Shown in pieces: positions 15,824-25,013 of a DNA stretch of 26,479 nucleotides. Position 1 is the first letter of the stretch. Each line of letters begins with the position of its first letter. The notes beneath the pieces were generated by a model that was not told the DNA's origin, did no database searches, and saw only the letters and a list, made by a program, of their open reading frames with translations. The stretch is from Bacillota bacterium (GTDB lineage: Bacteria; Bacillota; Bacilli; Paenibacillales; Paenibacillaceae): positions 1 to 26,479 of the forward strand of contig JAEZZE010000461.1 in NCBI GenBank assembly GCA_023418755.1, read 5' to 3'. The position numbers and the translations under genes were made by a program.

Positions 15824-18800
15824 GCTTGCAGCAAACGTCGAAGAACGACGATCGCCTCGGCGCGGGTGGCCGGAGCTTCGGGAGCGAAAATGCCCGCCGC
15901 TTTGCCTTGCATAATGCCGGCGCGGACGAGATCGTCCACGGAAGAACGCGCCCATTCCGGAACCGGCCGGCGGTCGGCGTCGAAGCTTGCGGCGGCTCCC
16001 GATTCGGACGACGGCTTGATCACGCTTTGGGTCCCTTCGCGAGCCAGCTTCATCGCTTTGGCGAACATGACCGCCATCTCCGCGCGCGTCACTTCCTTGT
16101 CCGGGCGGAAGCTTCCGCCCGCGTAGCCTTCGACGAGGCCGAAGCCGGCAGCCGCATTGACGTAAGGCGCATGCCAGGCGGACGGCGCGATGTCGGCGAA
16201 TCGGTTCGTTAGGCCGGTGTCAGCCGCAAGGCCAAGCGCCCGGACGATCAACGTCGCCAGCTCGGCGCGGCTGATGCCGCGATCCGGCGCGAACTTGCTT
16301 GCGGAGATTCCGCTCGCAAGCCGCTTGTTCGCCACCAGTTCGATGTCCTTCCGCGCCCAGTGCCGGGCGATGTCCGCGAACGTCGCGTCGGATACGGCGA
16401 CCGCGTATAGGCTGTTCGTGACGCTCTTCACCGTCGCCGCCGTTCGTCCGTCAACCGCGGAGAACACGGTCGGAACCGGGCGGAACGATCCGCTCGCCGG
16501 ATCGTAAACGACGACGGAGGCACGGTCGACGTCCAAACCGCCTTCGACCGCGAACGTTCGGGTCAGGAAGCGTCCGCCGAATCGATGGATCGGGATCGAT
16601 CGGCCTTCGGATTCGAACGTCATTTCGAAGCGGACCGGCGTTCCCGCGATGCGGAACCGACTTGCTTCCGCTTTGACTCGCAATTCGGCCACTTCCGATG
16701 CCGAAGCCTTCAAGAGCTTGATCGTCAGCTTGCCGTCCGTCGAACCGGAGATGGAGTAGCCGGCCGCTGCCAGAACGTCAAGAATGTCGGTTGGCAGCGA
16801 GAAGCTCAGTTCGCCATACTTCAATACGATGACCCCGTTCGGCATAGACGCCGCTGCCTCCCGCAGAACCGCCGCTGACAATTCCCCGGTTCCTCCCGAC
16901 GGCTCGACCGACCCGGCTTCTCCTCCGGACGCTTCCGCCAATTCAAGCGCGATCGTTTGCTTGCCCTCGGCCAGAGCCGCCCGAAGCGGTTCGTCGAGAT
17001 TCGCGGCGGTGCCTTCCGCGGTTCCACCCGATCCGCTCTTCGAATCGGAACCGTTTCCGTTCCCCGAGCCGGAGCCGCCTCCGCCCGTTCCTTCCGATCC
17101 GTTCCCGCCCGTTCCGCCGGAATCCCCGCCGCCCGGAGGCCGCGATGCCGCCCGCAGCACGAACGCCGATCCCATCGCGTTAAAGACGGGGCCCAGCTTC
17201 GGATTGCGAACGATTACGTTGTCCAGCTCCACAGAGCCGGTGACGCTGCCGTTGACGTGAATGCCCCAGGTGCCCGCTCCGTCGATCACGTAATTCTGAA
17301 TGCGGACACGGCGCGGCGAATCGGCGATCGGATGCGGGCCGTTTATATACAGCCCCTGGTAAGTGCTGTCTGCCGCGACATTGTCCCGAATGAGGATGTC
17401 CGCGTCGATCGGCTTGTCTCCGGTGAAAATCCAGATCGCGCCGAAGTCCTGTCCCCAATTCGGCTCGCGTCCGCCCGTCCGGACGAGCGTATTGCGCTCG
17501 ACGACCGTCGTGCCGTCGAACGCGACCGGATTAAATCTCGTCGAGATCGCGATACCGGCACCGAAGCCGACCGTATCCGCCAATACGTTGTCCTGCACCT
17601 TGTTGCCTCGGCCGCCGAAGATCGCCACGTTGTCGGCGAGCCATGGCAGCTGAATCGTATTGAAACGGATCGTGTTGTTGCTGGTTCGATAATCGTCGTC
17701 CGGCGCTGCAGGAGGCGCATCATCCGGTCTCTGCGACCAGAGCGCGATGCTGTCGTCGCCCGAATTGCGGATGTGCGTCTGCTCGATCATCGTATTACGG
17801 GTGCCCGAGGTCAGGTTGATGCCGTCCGCATAAGTGTTGCGTATTCGTACGTTACCGATGTACAGACCGTCCGTCACGACGCCTTCGTCGCTGCGCATCG
17901 ACCAGATGCCGGCTTTGGCATGCTCGATCCACACGTTCTGAATGACCGATCCGATACCGAACGTGCCGTCGAATCCGGCTTCCCGCTCCTCGTCGCGCCG
18001 GGACGTCACGTCCACGTCCAGCAGCAGGTCGTACACGCGAATGTTGCTGCCTTCGGCCATAAAGCCTGCGCCCTGCAGCGTCGTGTGCCACATGCCCGCG
18101 CCGCGGATCGTGACGTTGTCGACGTACAGCGGGCCTTGTCGCAGCTGGAACGTTCCTGCGGGAATCCACAAGCCCTTGCCCTGCGCCTTCGCCGCGGCAA
18201 TCGCGTCGCGGAAGGCGTTCCAGTCGTCGCCCGCATCGTCCGCGACCGCGCCGAAATCCGTTACGTTCAAGTACCCGTCGGGCTTCGGATAGGCATCGGG
18301 CGCTTGCTCCAGCTCCACCAGGTCGACGATCACATACTCCGCCTGATCATCTGCATCCTTCTGCAAGCGAACCGTCGCTCCCTCGGGAATCGGATCGGTC
18401 AGCATCCGCGATTCGTCGTAAAACCGGTGCGCGTCCCCGTCCGCCGGATCGTTCGTCCACGGATACGCCCCGTACACCCAGCTATGCTCGCTCGACAGGG
18501 CGAGCTTGCCGCGCTTGACGCCGTCCACGTACAGCGTCAGCGTCTCCTCGATTCCGCCGCCCTCCTGAGCGTCGGGGATGATGTAACGAACAACGAGAGA
18601 GTTGGCCGGTTTAACCGCCGTAAACTCCACATACTGACCCTCCGCATCCAGACGGACGGCCTGCCTTCCGGATGCTTCCGAGGCGAATGTCTTAAACGTG
18701 CGGTCCGGCTCCAGCAAAGTGCCGTTCGTTCGGCCATGCTCCGCCTCGTACGTCGTAAACGGTAATGTAGCGCCGCGATAGCTCGGCTTGACCGTTCCCC

Positions 18801-21800
18801 GCACGGTAATCGCGTCGATGTCCACCGCCGAAGACGCCGGGACCGCTTCATCGGATCGCAAAGTCACCGTATTCATGCCTGCACGAAGAGGCAGCGTGAC
18901 GACGGTCTCGGACCAGCCGCCTCCCGAAGCCGGGAACGAAAATCCATTCGCCTGCTCCAGTCCGTTAATGTCCAGCCCAAGCTGTTTCGGGCTTCCGGAG
19001 CCGTTGCGATAGCGAACAACGGTCTCGTAATCGCCGGCTTCATCCGCATACACCGAGAACAGCAAGGCCGCATTTTCGCCGCCGAATCCCGTTGCATAGC
19101 TGCCCCCGGACACAACGCCGCCCGTCATGAACGCTTGCTCCGCTTCATACCGCGCATCTACCGGCACCGGCTCCAGCCGCCAATGCGCTTCGGCTGCGGA
19201 CGGAAGCGCCGCCTGCGACACCGCTTCTCCGGCCGAGGAGCGCACCAGGTATTCGCCGGAAGCCGCCGCAGCGTTGCGAAGCACCCGATATCCTGCATAG
19301 TCGTCGATCTTCCATTGGGACGCCAGTCCGGCTCCGTCGAAGACCGCCGAAGCTTTCCCGTCGCCGCCGACGGCAAGCATCCTGCCGCTCGCCGGATTGA
19401 CGAGCCGCTTTCGGCCGTTATAGTCGTAAGGCAGCCAGCGGGAGGCCGGATCGTTCGCCGCCGAAGGCGTCTCCAGCGCGACGGCTCCTCCCCGCGCAAC
19501 CAGCACCTTGCCGGAAGCCGCGTCTGCGATGCGCACTTCATTCGTCTCAGCAAGCGCCGGAGTCACCCCGTTCGCGGGGCCGTTGTCCCAAGGAACGTTA
19601 ACCGCTTCGGCCGGAGCTTCCTCGAACAGCCACTGAACGCCTCGGCTCTCCACCGACCTTAATTCGAATTGCGCGTAGCCCTGAGCATCTTCCGTATGCA
19701 TGTAGCCATCCTCGTACCCGCTGGCCTCGCTGCGAAGCAGATAAATTCCGGTTTCCGGTCCTCTCTCGATCGCCCAGCGAGCTTTCCCGCTCGGCGGCGC
19801 GCTCTCCGTCTCCAAGTAACTCCGTCCGCCCGCGATGGAGATCCCGTTGCCGGTCGCCCGATTTTCGATCCGCACCGCGCCGTCCGCCTCGATCAGCTTC
19901 CAATGCGATGCGGCGTTATTTTCCGCCGGGGTTCCGTACAGTACGGCCCGATTGCCGTTCTCGTATAAATACTGGCCTGAAGCGCGGTTTTTGATCCGAA
20001 TGTAACCGTCAGGAAGCTCTACAGGTGCAGGAGGCGCCGACTCCACGATCCACTGCGCGCTGCCCCAATCCTGCGGAATGTCGCTCGCCTGCGCATATCC
20101 CGTGCCGTCCTCGACGTGAATGACCGCCGTGCCGCTCCACTGGTTGCCGAACGTCTTGATGGAAGAGCCGGAACCGCCAACCTCGTAAACGGCCCACTGC
20201 ACGCTGCCCCATGTCGGATCAAGCGCCAGGCTTTCCAGCGGAGTCAGATGCCAATCCGGCACGCTCCGGGAAATATGTTCGTTGGAGATAAAGCGCCCCG
20301 TCGCGCGATTGACGATGCGCACGCCTTCCGAACCTTGCTGGAACGACCAATGGGACGTTTCGTCCGAAGGGTCCGGCTGTCCGTAAGCGACCTTCCCGTC
20401 GCTGTCCTCGTACAGGTACGTTCCGCGATAGCTGTTTTTCAGCCGGACGTACTCGGAAGCCGACTCCGTCACCGGGTGGAACTCCCATTTCGGACTGCCC
20501 CAATCCTTGGGCACGACGCCGTACTGCGCATGCTTCAGCTTGTTCTCGACGTTGACGTAGCTGCCGGAAACTTCTCCCGCACGGCTGATCAGCTTGTAGC
20601 CCTGGTACGTCTCGATCGTCCAGTCCCCGGCCGTAGAGTCCGGCGCCAGCTCAACCGCTTTGAGCGCATCTCGCGCGCCGCTCACGCCTTCCAAGCTGAC
20701 GTAATGGCCGGTCGCCCGGTTTTTGATCCGCTGCACGCCGTCCGCTTCCTCGATCTGCCAATGCGCCCGCTGGTCGGCAGCGTTCGCGTTGCCGTATTTC
20801 ACGATCCCGTTATCCTCGTACAAATAAAGCTGCAGCCAGTTGTTCTTGATCCGGATATACGGATTAATCGGCCCCGTCGGCGGAGCAGGGTCCTCCAACT
20901 TCCACTGCGCGCTGCCCCAGGTCGCTTGCGCCCAGTTGTTGCCCTGCGCGTAGCCGTCCTGATTTTGCACGTTGATGAAGCTGCCGGCATTCGTCAGGCT
21001 GCGCAGCGTGACGAAGCCGTCGACTTCGCCGCCTCCCTCGTTTCTGGCCTGTTCCATAAGCCAGACCGAATCGGGGCCGCTCCCGGCGTTAACCGCCAAT
21101 GGCGTCGCGCCTAGATGGTCAACGCTAGTCACGTAATTACCCGAAGCCACATTTCGTAAGCGCTTACCGCTGGCGCTGTCCTCAACGATCCACTGAGAGC
21201 TTATATCCTCGTAATTAGGCTCGCCGTATTTGGCCTGTCCGTCTTCCTCGTATAGATACGCGCCCGTCCATTGGTTTCGGAGGCGCTTCGGAGCCGAGTC
21301 GGACGCCGACTCCAGCTTCCATACGGCGCTGCCCCAAGATTTCTGCGCCCAATCGTTGACGCGAACGACGCCGTCCGGCCCGCCGCCCGTTCCTTGGATG
21401 TTGATGATCCAGCCTACATCCCGAGAACTGACGATATTGACCGTTCCGTTGCCGGCATCCTCCAGCTTCCACTGGTCCGACGTCCAGCCGCTCCCGATCT
21501 CGGAGATGCCGATCGGATGCGTAATCGTCTCCGCCGTCACGTCCTGGGAGTGCAAGTAGTGCCCGCTCGCCCGGTTGCGCAGCCGCGTGTAGCCGACCCC
21601 GTCCTCGACGAACCAATGCGAAGCCGGATCGTTCAGGGCCGGGCGACCGTATTTGACCTCGCCGTCCTGCTCGTACAGATACGAGCCGTCCCACGGATTC
21701 GCGATTCTAACCGGCGCCTCTTCCTCCGCGGGCTCGAACGTCCATACGGCGCTGCCCCACGACTTTTGCGCCCAATTGTTCGCTTGCGCGAAGCCGTCCT

Positions 21801-22242
21801 GAATCTGGAAGTTGACGATCCAGGCCGAGTTGCGCGAGCTCACGATATTGTACCCGCCCGGATTGTCCGGCGCCGCGGCAATCTCCCACGTATCCGACGT
21901 CCAGCCCGCAGGAATGTCCGAGCTCTCCAGCGCGTTCGTGATATTCTGCTCGGTGACGCTCTGCGAATGCAAGTAATGCCCGGTCGCCCGGTTGCGCAGC
22001 CGCTTGTAGCCGATCTCGTCCTCGACTTTCCATTGAGAGGCCGGATCGTTTACCTGCGTGAAGCCGTATTTCACTTTTCCGTCCGACGCTTCGTACAAGT
22101 AGTAGCCTTGCCAAACGTTTTTGATTCGGACGTACTCCGCGGCCTCCGGCCCCCCGGAACCGCCTTCCGCATGGGCGGAAAGCGGCGGGATCGCCAGAAG
22201 CAGCGCCAGAATCGCGATCATGAACCTTTGCAGCCCTTTCAT
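15805..22242 (-). CDS. Giant SLH-anchored surface protein, GH87-like alpha-1,3-glucanase with seven trefoil-like repeats
   Basis: A 2145-residue secreted protein. The signal peptide is 1-25 (cleavage after AHA). Seven related units of about 120-150 residues fill 36-1025; each begins like YIRIKN.W...YLYE, continues with RLRNRATGHYL, and six copies of WGS(A/P/V)xW mark third-lobe ends, suggesting beta-trefoils. Two beta-sandwich modules follow: a CBM6/35-like one (1030-1148) and a second (1162-1312). A right-handed beta-helix (1324-1697) starts LNVTDFGAVADDAGDDWNAF. D1473 in YADGIN and D1496/D1497 in SGDDSIALW resemble the aspartates of GH87 alpha-1,3-glucanases and mycodextranases. Next come a Gly/Ser linker (1702-1742), a domain common in Paenibacillus surface proteins, and SLH domains near 1953-2000, 2014-2062 and 2086-2137 with SRAE/TRAE motifs. 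AGGAGG lies 8 bases before the ATG. The gene is very GC-rich. GH87 is likely but a related beta-helix lyase or hydrolase is possible. Confidence 0.88.
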   Translation of the reverse strand: MKGLQRFMIAILALLLAIPPLSAHAEGGSGGPEAAEYVRIKNVWQGYYLYEASDGKVKYGFTQVNDPASQWKVEDEIGYKRLRNRATGHYLHSQSVTEQNITNALESSDIPAGWTSDTWEIAAAPDNPGGYNIVSSRNSAWIVNFQIQDGFAQANNWAQKSWGSAVWTFEPAEEEAPVRIANPWDGSYLYEQDGEVKYGRPALNDPASHWFVEDGVGYTRLRNRASGHYLHSQDVTAETITHPIGISEIGSGWTSDQWKLEDAGNGTVNIVSSRDVGWIINIQGTGGGPDGVVRVNDWAQKSWGSAVWKLESASDSAPKRLRNQWTGAYLYEEDGQAKYGEPNYEDISSQWIVEDSASGKRLRNVASGNYVTSVDHLGATPLAVNAGSGPDSVWLMEQARNEGGGEVDGFVTLRSLTNAGSFINVQNQDGYAQGNNWAQATWGSAQWKLEDPAPPTGPINPYIRIKNNWLQLYLYEDNGIVKYGNANAADQRAHWQIEEADGVQRIKNRATGHYVSLEGVSGARDALKAVELAPDSTAGDWTIETYQGYKLISRAGEVSGSYVNVENKLKHAQYGVVPKDWGSPKWEFHPVTESASEYVRLKNSYRGTYLYEDSDGKVAYGQPDPSDETSHWSFQQGSEGVRIVNRATGRFISNEHISRSVPDWHLTPLESLALDPTWGSVQWAVYEVGGSGSSIKTFGNQWSGTAVIHVEDGTGYAQASDIPQDWGSAQWIVESAPPAPVELPDGYIRIKNRASGQYLYENGNRAVLYGTPAENNAASHWKLIEADGAVRIENRATGNGISIAGGRSYLETESAPPSGKARWAIERGPETGIYLLRSEASGYEDGYMHTEDAQGYAQFELRSVESRGVQWLFEEAPAEAVNVPWDNGPANGVTPALAETNEVRIADAASGKVLVARGGAVALETPSAANDPASRWLPYDYNGRKRLVNPASGRMLAVGGDGKASAVFDGAGLASQWKIDDYAGYRVLRNAAAASGEYLVRSSAGEAVSQAALPSAAEAHWRLEPVPVDARYEAEQAFMTGGVVSGGSYATGFGGENAALLFSVYADEAGDYETVVRYRNGSGSPKQLGLDINGLEQANGFSFPASGGGWSETVVTLPLRAGMNTVTLRSDEAVPASSAVDIDAITVRGTVKPSYRGATLPFTTYEAEHGRTNGTLLEPDRTFKTFASEASGRQAVRLDAEGQYVEFTAVKPANSLVVRYIIPDAQEGGGIEETLTLYVDGVKRGKLALSSEHSWVYGAYPWTNDPADGDAHRFYDESRMLTDPIPEGATVRLQKDADDQAEYVIVDLVELEQAPDAYPKPDGYLNVTDFGAVADDAGDDWNAFRDAIAAAKAQGKGLWIPAGTFQLRQGPLYVDNVTIRGAGMWHTTLQGAGFMAEGSNIRVYDLLLDVDVTSRRDEEREAGFDGTFGIGSVIQNVWIEHAKAGIWSMRSDEGVVTDGLYIGNVRIRNTYADGINLTSGTRNTMIEQTHIRNSGDDSIALWSQRPDDAPPAAPDDDYRTSNNTIRFNTIQLPWLADNVAIFGGRGNKVQDNVLADTVGFGAGIAISTRFNPVAFDGTTVVERNTLVRTGGREPNWGQDFGAIWIFTGDKPIDADILIRDNVAADSTYQGLYINGPHPIADSPRRVRIQNYVIDGAGTWGIHVNGSVTGSVELDNVIVRNPKLGPVFNAMGSAFVLRAASRPPGGGDSGGTGGNGSEGTGGGGSGSGNGNGSDSKSGSGGTAEGTAANLDEPLRAALAEGKQTIALELAEASGGEAGSVEPSGGTGELSAAVLREAAASMPNGVIVLKYGELSFSLPTDILDVLAAAGYSISGSTDGKLTIKLLKASASEVAELRVKAEASRFRIAGTPVRFEMTFESEGRSIPIHRFGGRFLTRTFAVEGGLDVDRASVVVYDPASGSFRPVPTVFSAVDGRTAATVKSVTNSLYAVAVSDATFADIARHWARKDIELVANKRLASGISASKFAPDRGISRAELATLIVRALGLAADTGLTNRFADIAPSAWHAPYVNAAAGFGLVEGYAGGSFRPDKEVTRAEMAVMFAKAMKLAREGTQSVIKPSSESGAAASFDADRRPVPEWARSSVDDLVRAGIMQGKAAGIFAPEAPATRAEAIVVLRRLLQAVEFMN

Positions 22243-22321
22243 GCTTCCTTCCTCCTTGTATCGTATCTATTGAAGCCATTTACGAGCCTATGCTAGATTG
22301 AACCCATGAAAAGGAGTTCCG

Positions 22322-22687
22322 TTGCATTCCGAAACTGGTCAATCTCTTACGAAATCAACTCCGGACGGTCCGAATGGCCGTCTGGGCTTGGCCTTCCTCA
22401 ACTCGCACCGAAAGAGATGGCTTTGCCGACGGGCGATGGCGGGTAGCGCTTTAGCGGTCTACGAGACCGCTATTTCGCCCTACTCGCGCGATGGCGGCAC
22501 TTTAGCGGTCTACGAGACCGCTATTCCGCCCTATTCGTGCGATGGCGGCACTTTAGCGGTCTGCGGGACCGCTATTTCGCCATATTCGCGCGATAGCGGC
22601 ACTTTAGCGGTCTACGGGACCGCTATTTCGCCACATTCGCGCGATGGCGGCACTTTAGCGGTCTGCGGGACCGCTATTTCGCCATAA
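22322..22687 (+). CDS. Doubtful 121-residue reading frame across the palindrome array
   Basis: A frame starting with TTG at 22322, 5 bases after AAGGAG, and ending at 22687. Its C-terminal two thirds is a 17-residue repeat (TLAVYETAISPYSRDGG and variants), which follows mechanically from the 51-bp DNA period. There is no homology I recognise, and another frame starting at ATG 22306 shares the same ribosome-binding region. The DNA is better explained as a hairpin array than as a gene. Confidence 0.15.
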   Translation: MHSETGQSLTKSTPDGPNGRLGLAFLNSHRKRWLCRRAMAGSALAVYETAISPYSRDGGTLAVYETAIPPYSCDGGTLAVCGTAISPYSRDSGTLAVYGTAISPHSRDGGTLAVCGTAISP

Positions 22688-22751
22688 TCGCGCGATGGCG
22701 GGTAGCGGTCTACGGGACCGCTATTCCGCTTAGCGGTCTACGAGACCGCTA
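22452..22751. repeat. Array of seven 21-bp palindromes, mostly at a 51-bp period
   Basis: Each palindrome has arms TAGCGGTCT and (A/G)GACCGCTA around a 3-base loop (ACG or GCG). Copies start at 22452, 22503, 22554, 22605, 22656, 22703 and 22731, so the spacing is 51, 51, 51, 51, 47 and 28. The arm changes A to G opposite T keep pairing as G-U. The 30-base stretches between copies 1-5 are also conserved and contain a second partial inverted repeat (CGCCAT and ATGGCG). The array fills most of the 547-base gap between the SLH-protein gene and the MalG-type permease gene. The rest of the gap holds no gene that I can support. Confidence 0.92.
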
Positions 22752-22789
22752 TTTCGCTGCTCCGGTCGACTTCCTTCATCGCCCGCCGA

Positions 22790-23632
22790 TCACCCCTTCG
22801 TCGCGCCGTCGGCGAGGCCGGAAATCAAATACCGCTGCAGCAGCAGGAACACCGTCGCGATCGGCAGCGCGATCAGAATCGTGCCCGCGGCGAAAATCGT
22901 AAAGTTGTTCGCGAACTTGTCGTTGATGAAGTTGTACAAGCCCAGCGCCAGCGTGAACTTCTCCGGGCTGCGGATGATGATGCGCGGCGTCAGGAAGTCG
23001 AAGAACGGCGCCATGAACGTAAACAAAGCCACGACCGCGACGATCGGCTTCGCCAGCGGAATCAGGATTCGGAAGAAAATCGTCAAATATCCCGCGCCGT
23101 CCATCTTGGCCGACTCGTCCAAATCCCGCGGGATCGTGTCCAAGTACCCTTTTACGAGAAACACGTTCATCGGCAAGCCCCCGAACACGTAGATCAGAAT
23201 GAGCCCGGTAAACGTGTCCAGCAGATTAACCGTGTTCAGCAGCAAATAGATCGCCACCATCCCCATCAGCACCGGAAACATCTGCAGCAGCAGGAACGCG
23301 TAGATGCTGTTTTTGCGCCCGACGAACCGGAACCTGGAGAACGCGTACGCCAGGATGGACACGAGGCAGACGGACGCGATGCCGTTGGCGAACGCGACGA
23401 TCAGCGTGTTTTTGTACCAGAGCGCATAGTCGCTTCTCGGGTTGGCGAACAGCCAGCGGTAATGCTCCAGCGACCAGTTGTCGGGAATGAGCTTCAGCGC
23501 GAACAGGCTCGTGCCCGGATTCAGGGACATGCTGAACGCCCAGACGAGCGGATACAAAATGACGGCGAATAGGATGAGGACGACGACGTAAATGCCCGAC
23601 ACTTCGAGAGCGGATTTCATGGAACCTTTCAT
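22790..23632 (-). CDS. Carbohydrate ABC transporter permease, MalG type (operon 3)
   Basis: A 280-residue CUT1 permease. The first helix is at about 13-35, the motif YAFSRFRFVGRKN follows the third helix, and the EAA loop is ESAKMDGAG at 173-181, followed by ILIPLAKP. It ends YLISGLADGATKG, as in MalG and GanQ-type subunits. The ATG follows the MalF stop with no gap (TAA then ATG), with GAGGAGG 11 bases upstream, so translation is coupled; a second ATG four codons in is possible. It is the last gene of operon 3, and the palindrome array begins 38 bases past its stop. Confidence 0.94.
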   Translation of the reverse strand: MKGSMKSALEVSGIYVVVLILFAVILYPLVWAFSMSLNPGTSLFALKLIPDNWSLEHYRWLFANPRSDYALWYKNTLIVAFANGIASVCLVSILAYAFSRFRFVGRKNSIYAFLLLQMFPVLMGMVAIYLLLNTVNLLDTFTGLILIYVFGGLPMNVFLVKGYLDTIPRDLDESAKMDGAGYLTIFFRILIPLAKPIVAVVALFTFMAPFFDFLTPRIIIRSPEKFTLALGLYNFINDKFANNFTIFAAGTILIALPIATVFLLLQRYLISGLADGATKG

Positions 23633-24937
23633 TTAATACATGTCCTCCTCTCGGAAAGACCGGGTTCTGCGGAATTGATAGAAGGCGAACGCCGCGACGA
23701 CGATGCCCATGATGATCGAGATGGCCGCCGCCATCTTGTAGTTGTTCTCGTTGAACGTCAGGCTGTACACCCAGGAGATGAGAATGTCCGTCGCTCCCGA
23801 GTTCTGGCCCGATACCGGCGGACCGCCCTTGTTGAACAGATAGATCAAGTTGAAATTGTTGAAGTTCTGCGAATACTGCATGATCAGCAGCGGAGCGGTG
23901 GCGTATAGCACGTGCGGCATCGTAATGAAACGGAATTTCTTCCACCGGCTGCCTCCGTCCACGTCCGCGGCCTCGTACCAATCCTTCGAGATGCTTTGCA
24001 GCACCCCGGTAATGAGCGTGAACACGTAAGGGAACCCGAGCCACACCTGAATGGCGATAATCGCGATCCTCGCCCACAGCGGATCGGACAGCCACGGAAT
24101 CATGACGCCGAAATGGGAGAAAATGTCCCGGTTGATCGCCCCGAAATTGTCGTTGAACATCGCCGCGAACACGAGAACCGTCATGAACGAAGGAACCGCC
24201 CAGGGCAGAATGAACACGGTTCGGATCAGCTTTTTGAATCGGACCCGGCTGTCGTTGACCATCACCGCGAGGAAAAAGGCGAGCGTGATCTGCAGCGTCG
24301 TGGCGACCAGCGTCCAGACGACCGTCCAGGCGAGAACGGACAGCAGGCTCTTGCTCCACACCGCCTCGGTGAACAGCGCCTTGAAGTTGGCGAAGCCGAC
24401 CCAGTCGAGCAGATGCGCGGGCGGCGAATTGTACAGGTTGTAGTTCGTAAACGCGAGCGAAATCATGAACAGCAGCGGAAAAATGACGATCAGCGCCATC
24501 ATGATGAAATTCGGAATCACGACGAAATACGGGAAGCCGTGCTCCCAACTGTCGTGAAAGGCTTGCCGGACGGAGGGCGTGCGAATGCCCTCTTGCCGCT
24601 TCTTCGCGTCCCGGTAGGCGTCGTTCAAATTGAGAGCGTACAGCCCCAGCAAAATAACCGTCAGGATGACGGAGAGAATGCCCTGTACGAGCAGCGCGCG
24701 CGAATCGTCCGTCTCCGGGTCGTCGCCGAGGCCGATCAATCCGACGATGCCGTTAGAAAGCGGAATCGTTAGCGTATACATCAGGCTCAAGCCGAAGATA
24801 AGCAGCAGCGTCCCCTTGATCCAGCGCCGGTTGTACAGCTGTCCCAATCCGGGAACGACGGACAGCAGCGCGGCCAAGACCGGATTCGGCCGGCCATGGG
24901 GGAGTCGCTGTTCGCCGATAACGTTCTTGATGTCCAT
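23633..24937 (-). CDS. Sugar ABC transporter permease, MalF type with N-terminal extension (operon 3)
   Basis: A 434-residue permease, over 100 residues longer than the MalF-type subunits of operons 1 and 2. Residues 18-108 form an extra hydrophobic region with VVPGLGQLYNRRWIKG (27-42), like the short PGLGQ.YN.....KG membrane module, and helices at about 43-69 and 84-104. The core begins near 133, with the EAA loop EAADVDGGSRWKKFRFI at 322-338. This layout resembles maltodextrin and galactan importer permeases of Bacillus (MdxF/GanP type). A GGTGA ribosome-binding site lies about 9 bases before the ATG. It starts 128 bases after the binding-protein gene, with two hairpins in that gap. The likely substrate is a gluco- or galacto-oligosaccharide. 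Confidence 0.94.
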   Translation of the reverse strand: MDIKNVIGEQRLPHGRPNPVLAALLSVVPGLGQLYNRRWIKGTLLLIFGLSLMYTLTIPLSNGIVGLIGLGDDPETDDSRALLVQGILSVILTVILLGLYALNLNDAYRDAKKRQEGIRTPSVRQAFHDSWEHGFPYFVVIPNFIMMALIVIFPLLFMISLAFTNYNLYNSPPAHLLDWVGFANFKALFTEAVWSKSLLSVLAWTVVWTLVATTLQITLAFFLAVMVNDSRVRFKKLIRTVFILPWAVPSFMTVLVFAAMFNDNFGAINRDIFSHFGVMIPWLSDPLWARIAIIAIQVWLGFPYVFTLITGVLQSISKDWYEAADVDGGSRWKKFRFITMPHVLYATAPLLIMQYSQNFNNFNLIYLFNKGGPPVSGQNSGATDILISWVYSLTFNENNYKMAAAISIIMGIVVAAFAFYQFRRTRSFREEDMY

Positions 24938-24972
24938 ATGTGATCTTCACCTTCCTGGTCCGCGAGGTGCTA

Positions 24973-25006
24973 GCCCGCCGCCTTCGGCGCTCTCCGAGCG
25001 GCGGGC
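24973..25006 (-). terminator. Second stem-loop after the operon 3 binding-protein gene
   Basis: Perfect arms GCCCGCCG (24973-24980) and CGGCGGGC (24999-25006) with an 18-base loop that can fold further. It follows the hairpin at 25014-25042 in the same gap. No U-run follows, so it may act on RNA stability rather than on termination. Confidence 0.4.
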
Positions 25007-25013
25007 GCGATAA

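Noticed and set aside
16957..18765. 602-residue plus-strand frame inside the SLH-protein gene
   Set aside because: Antisense shadow of the GC-rich SLH gene; arginine-rich with no domain, and the opposite strand has clear signal peptide, catalytic and SLH features.
22452..22751. CRISPR array
   Set aside because: The units are short palindromes and the intervening 30-base stretches are themselves conserved rather than unique spacers; there are no cas genes.
23226..24548. 440-residue minus-strand frame overlapping both operon 3 permeases
   Set aside because: Another frame of the same DNA, rich in Arg, His and Gly, and without membrane helices; both permeases are intact in their own frames, so it is not evidence of a frameshift.
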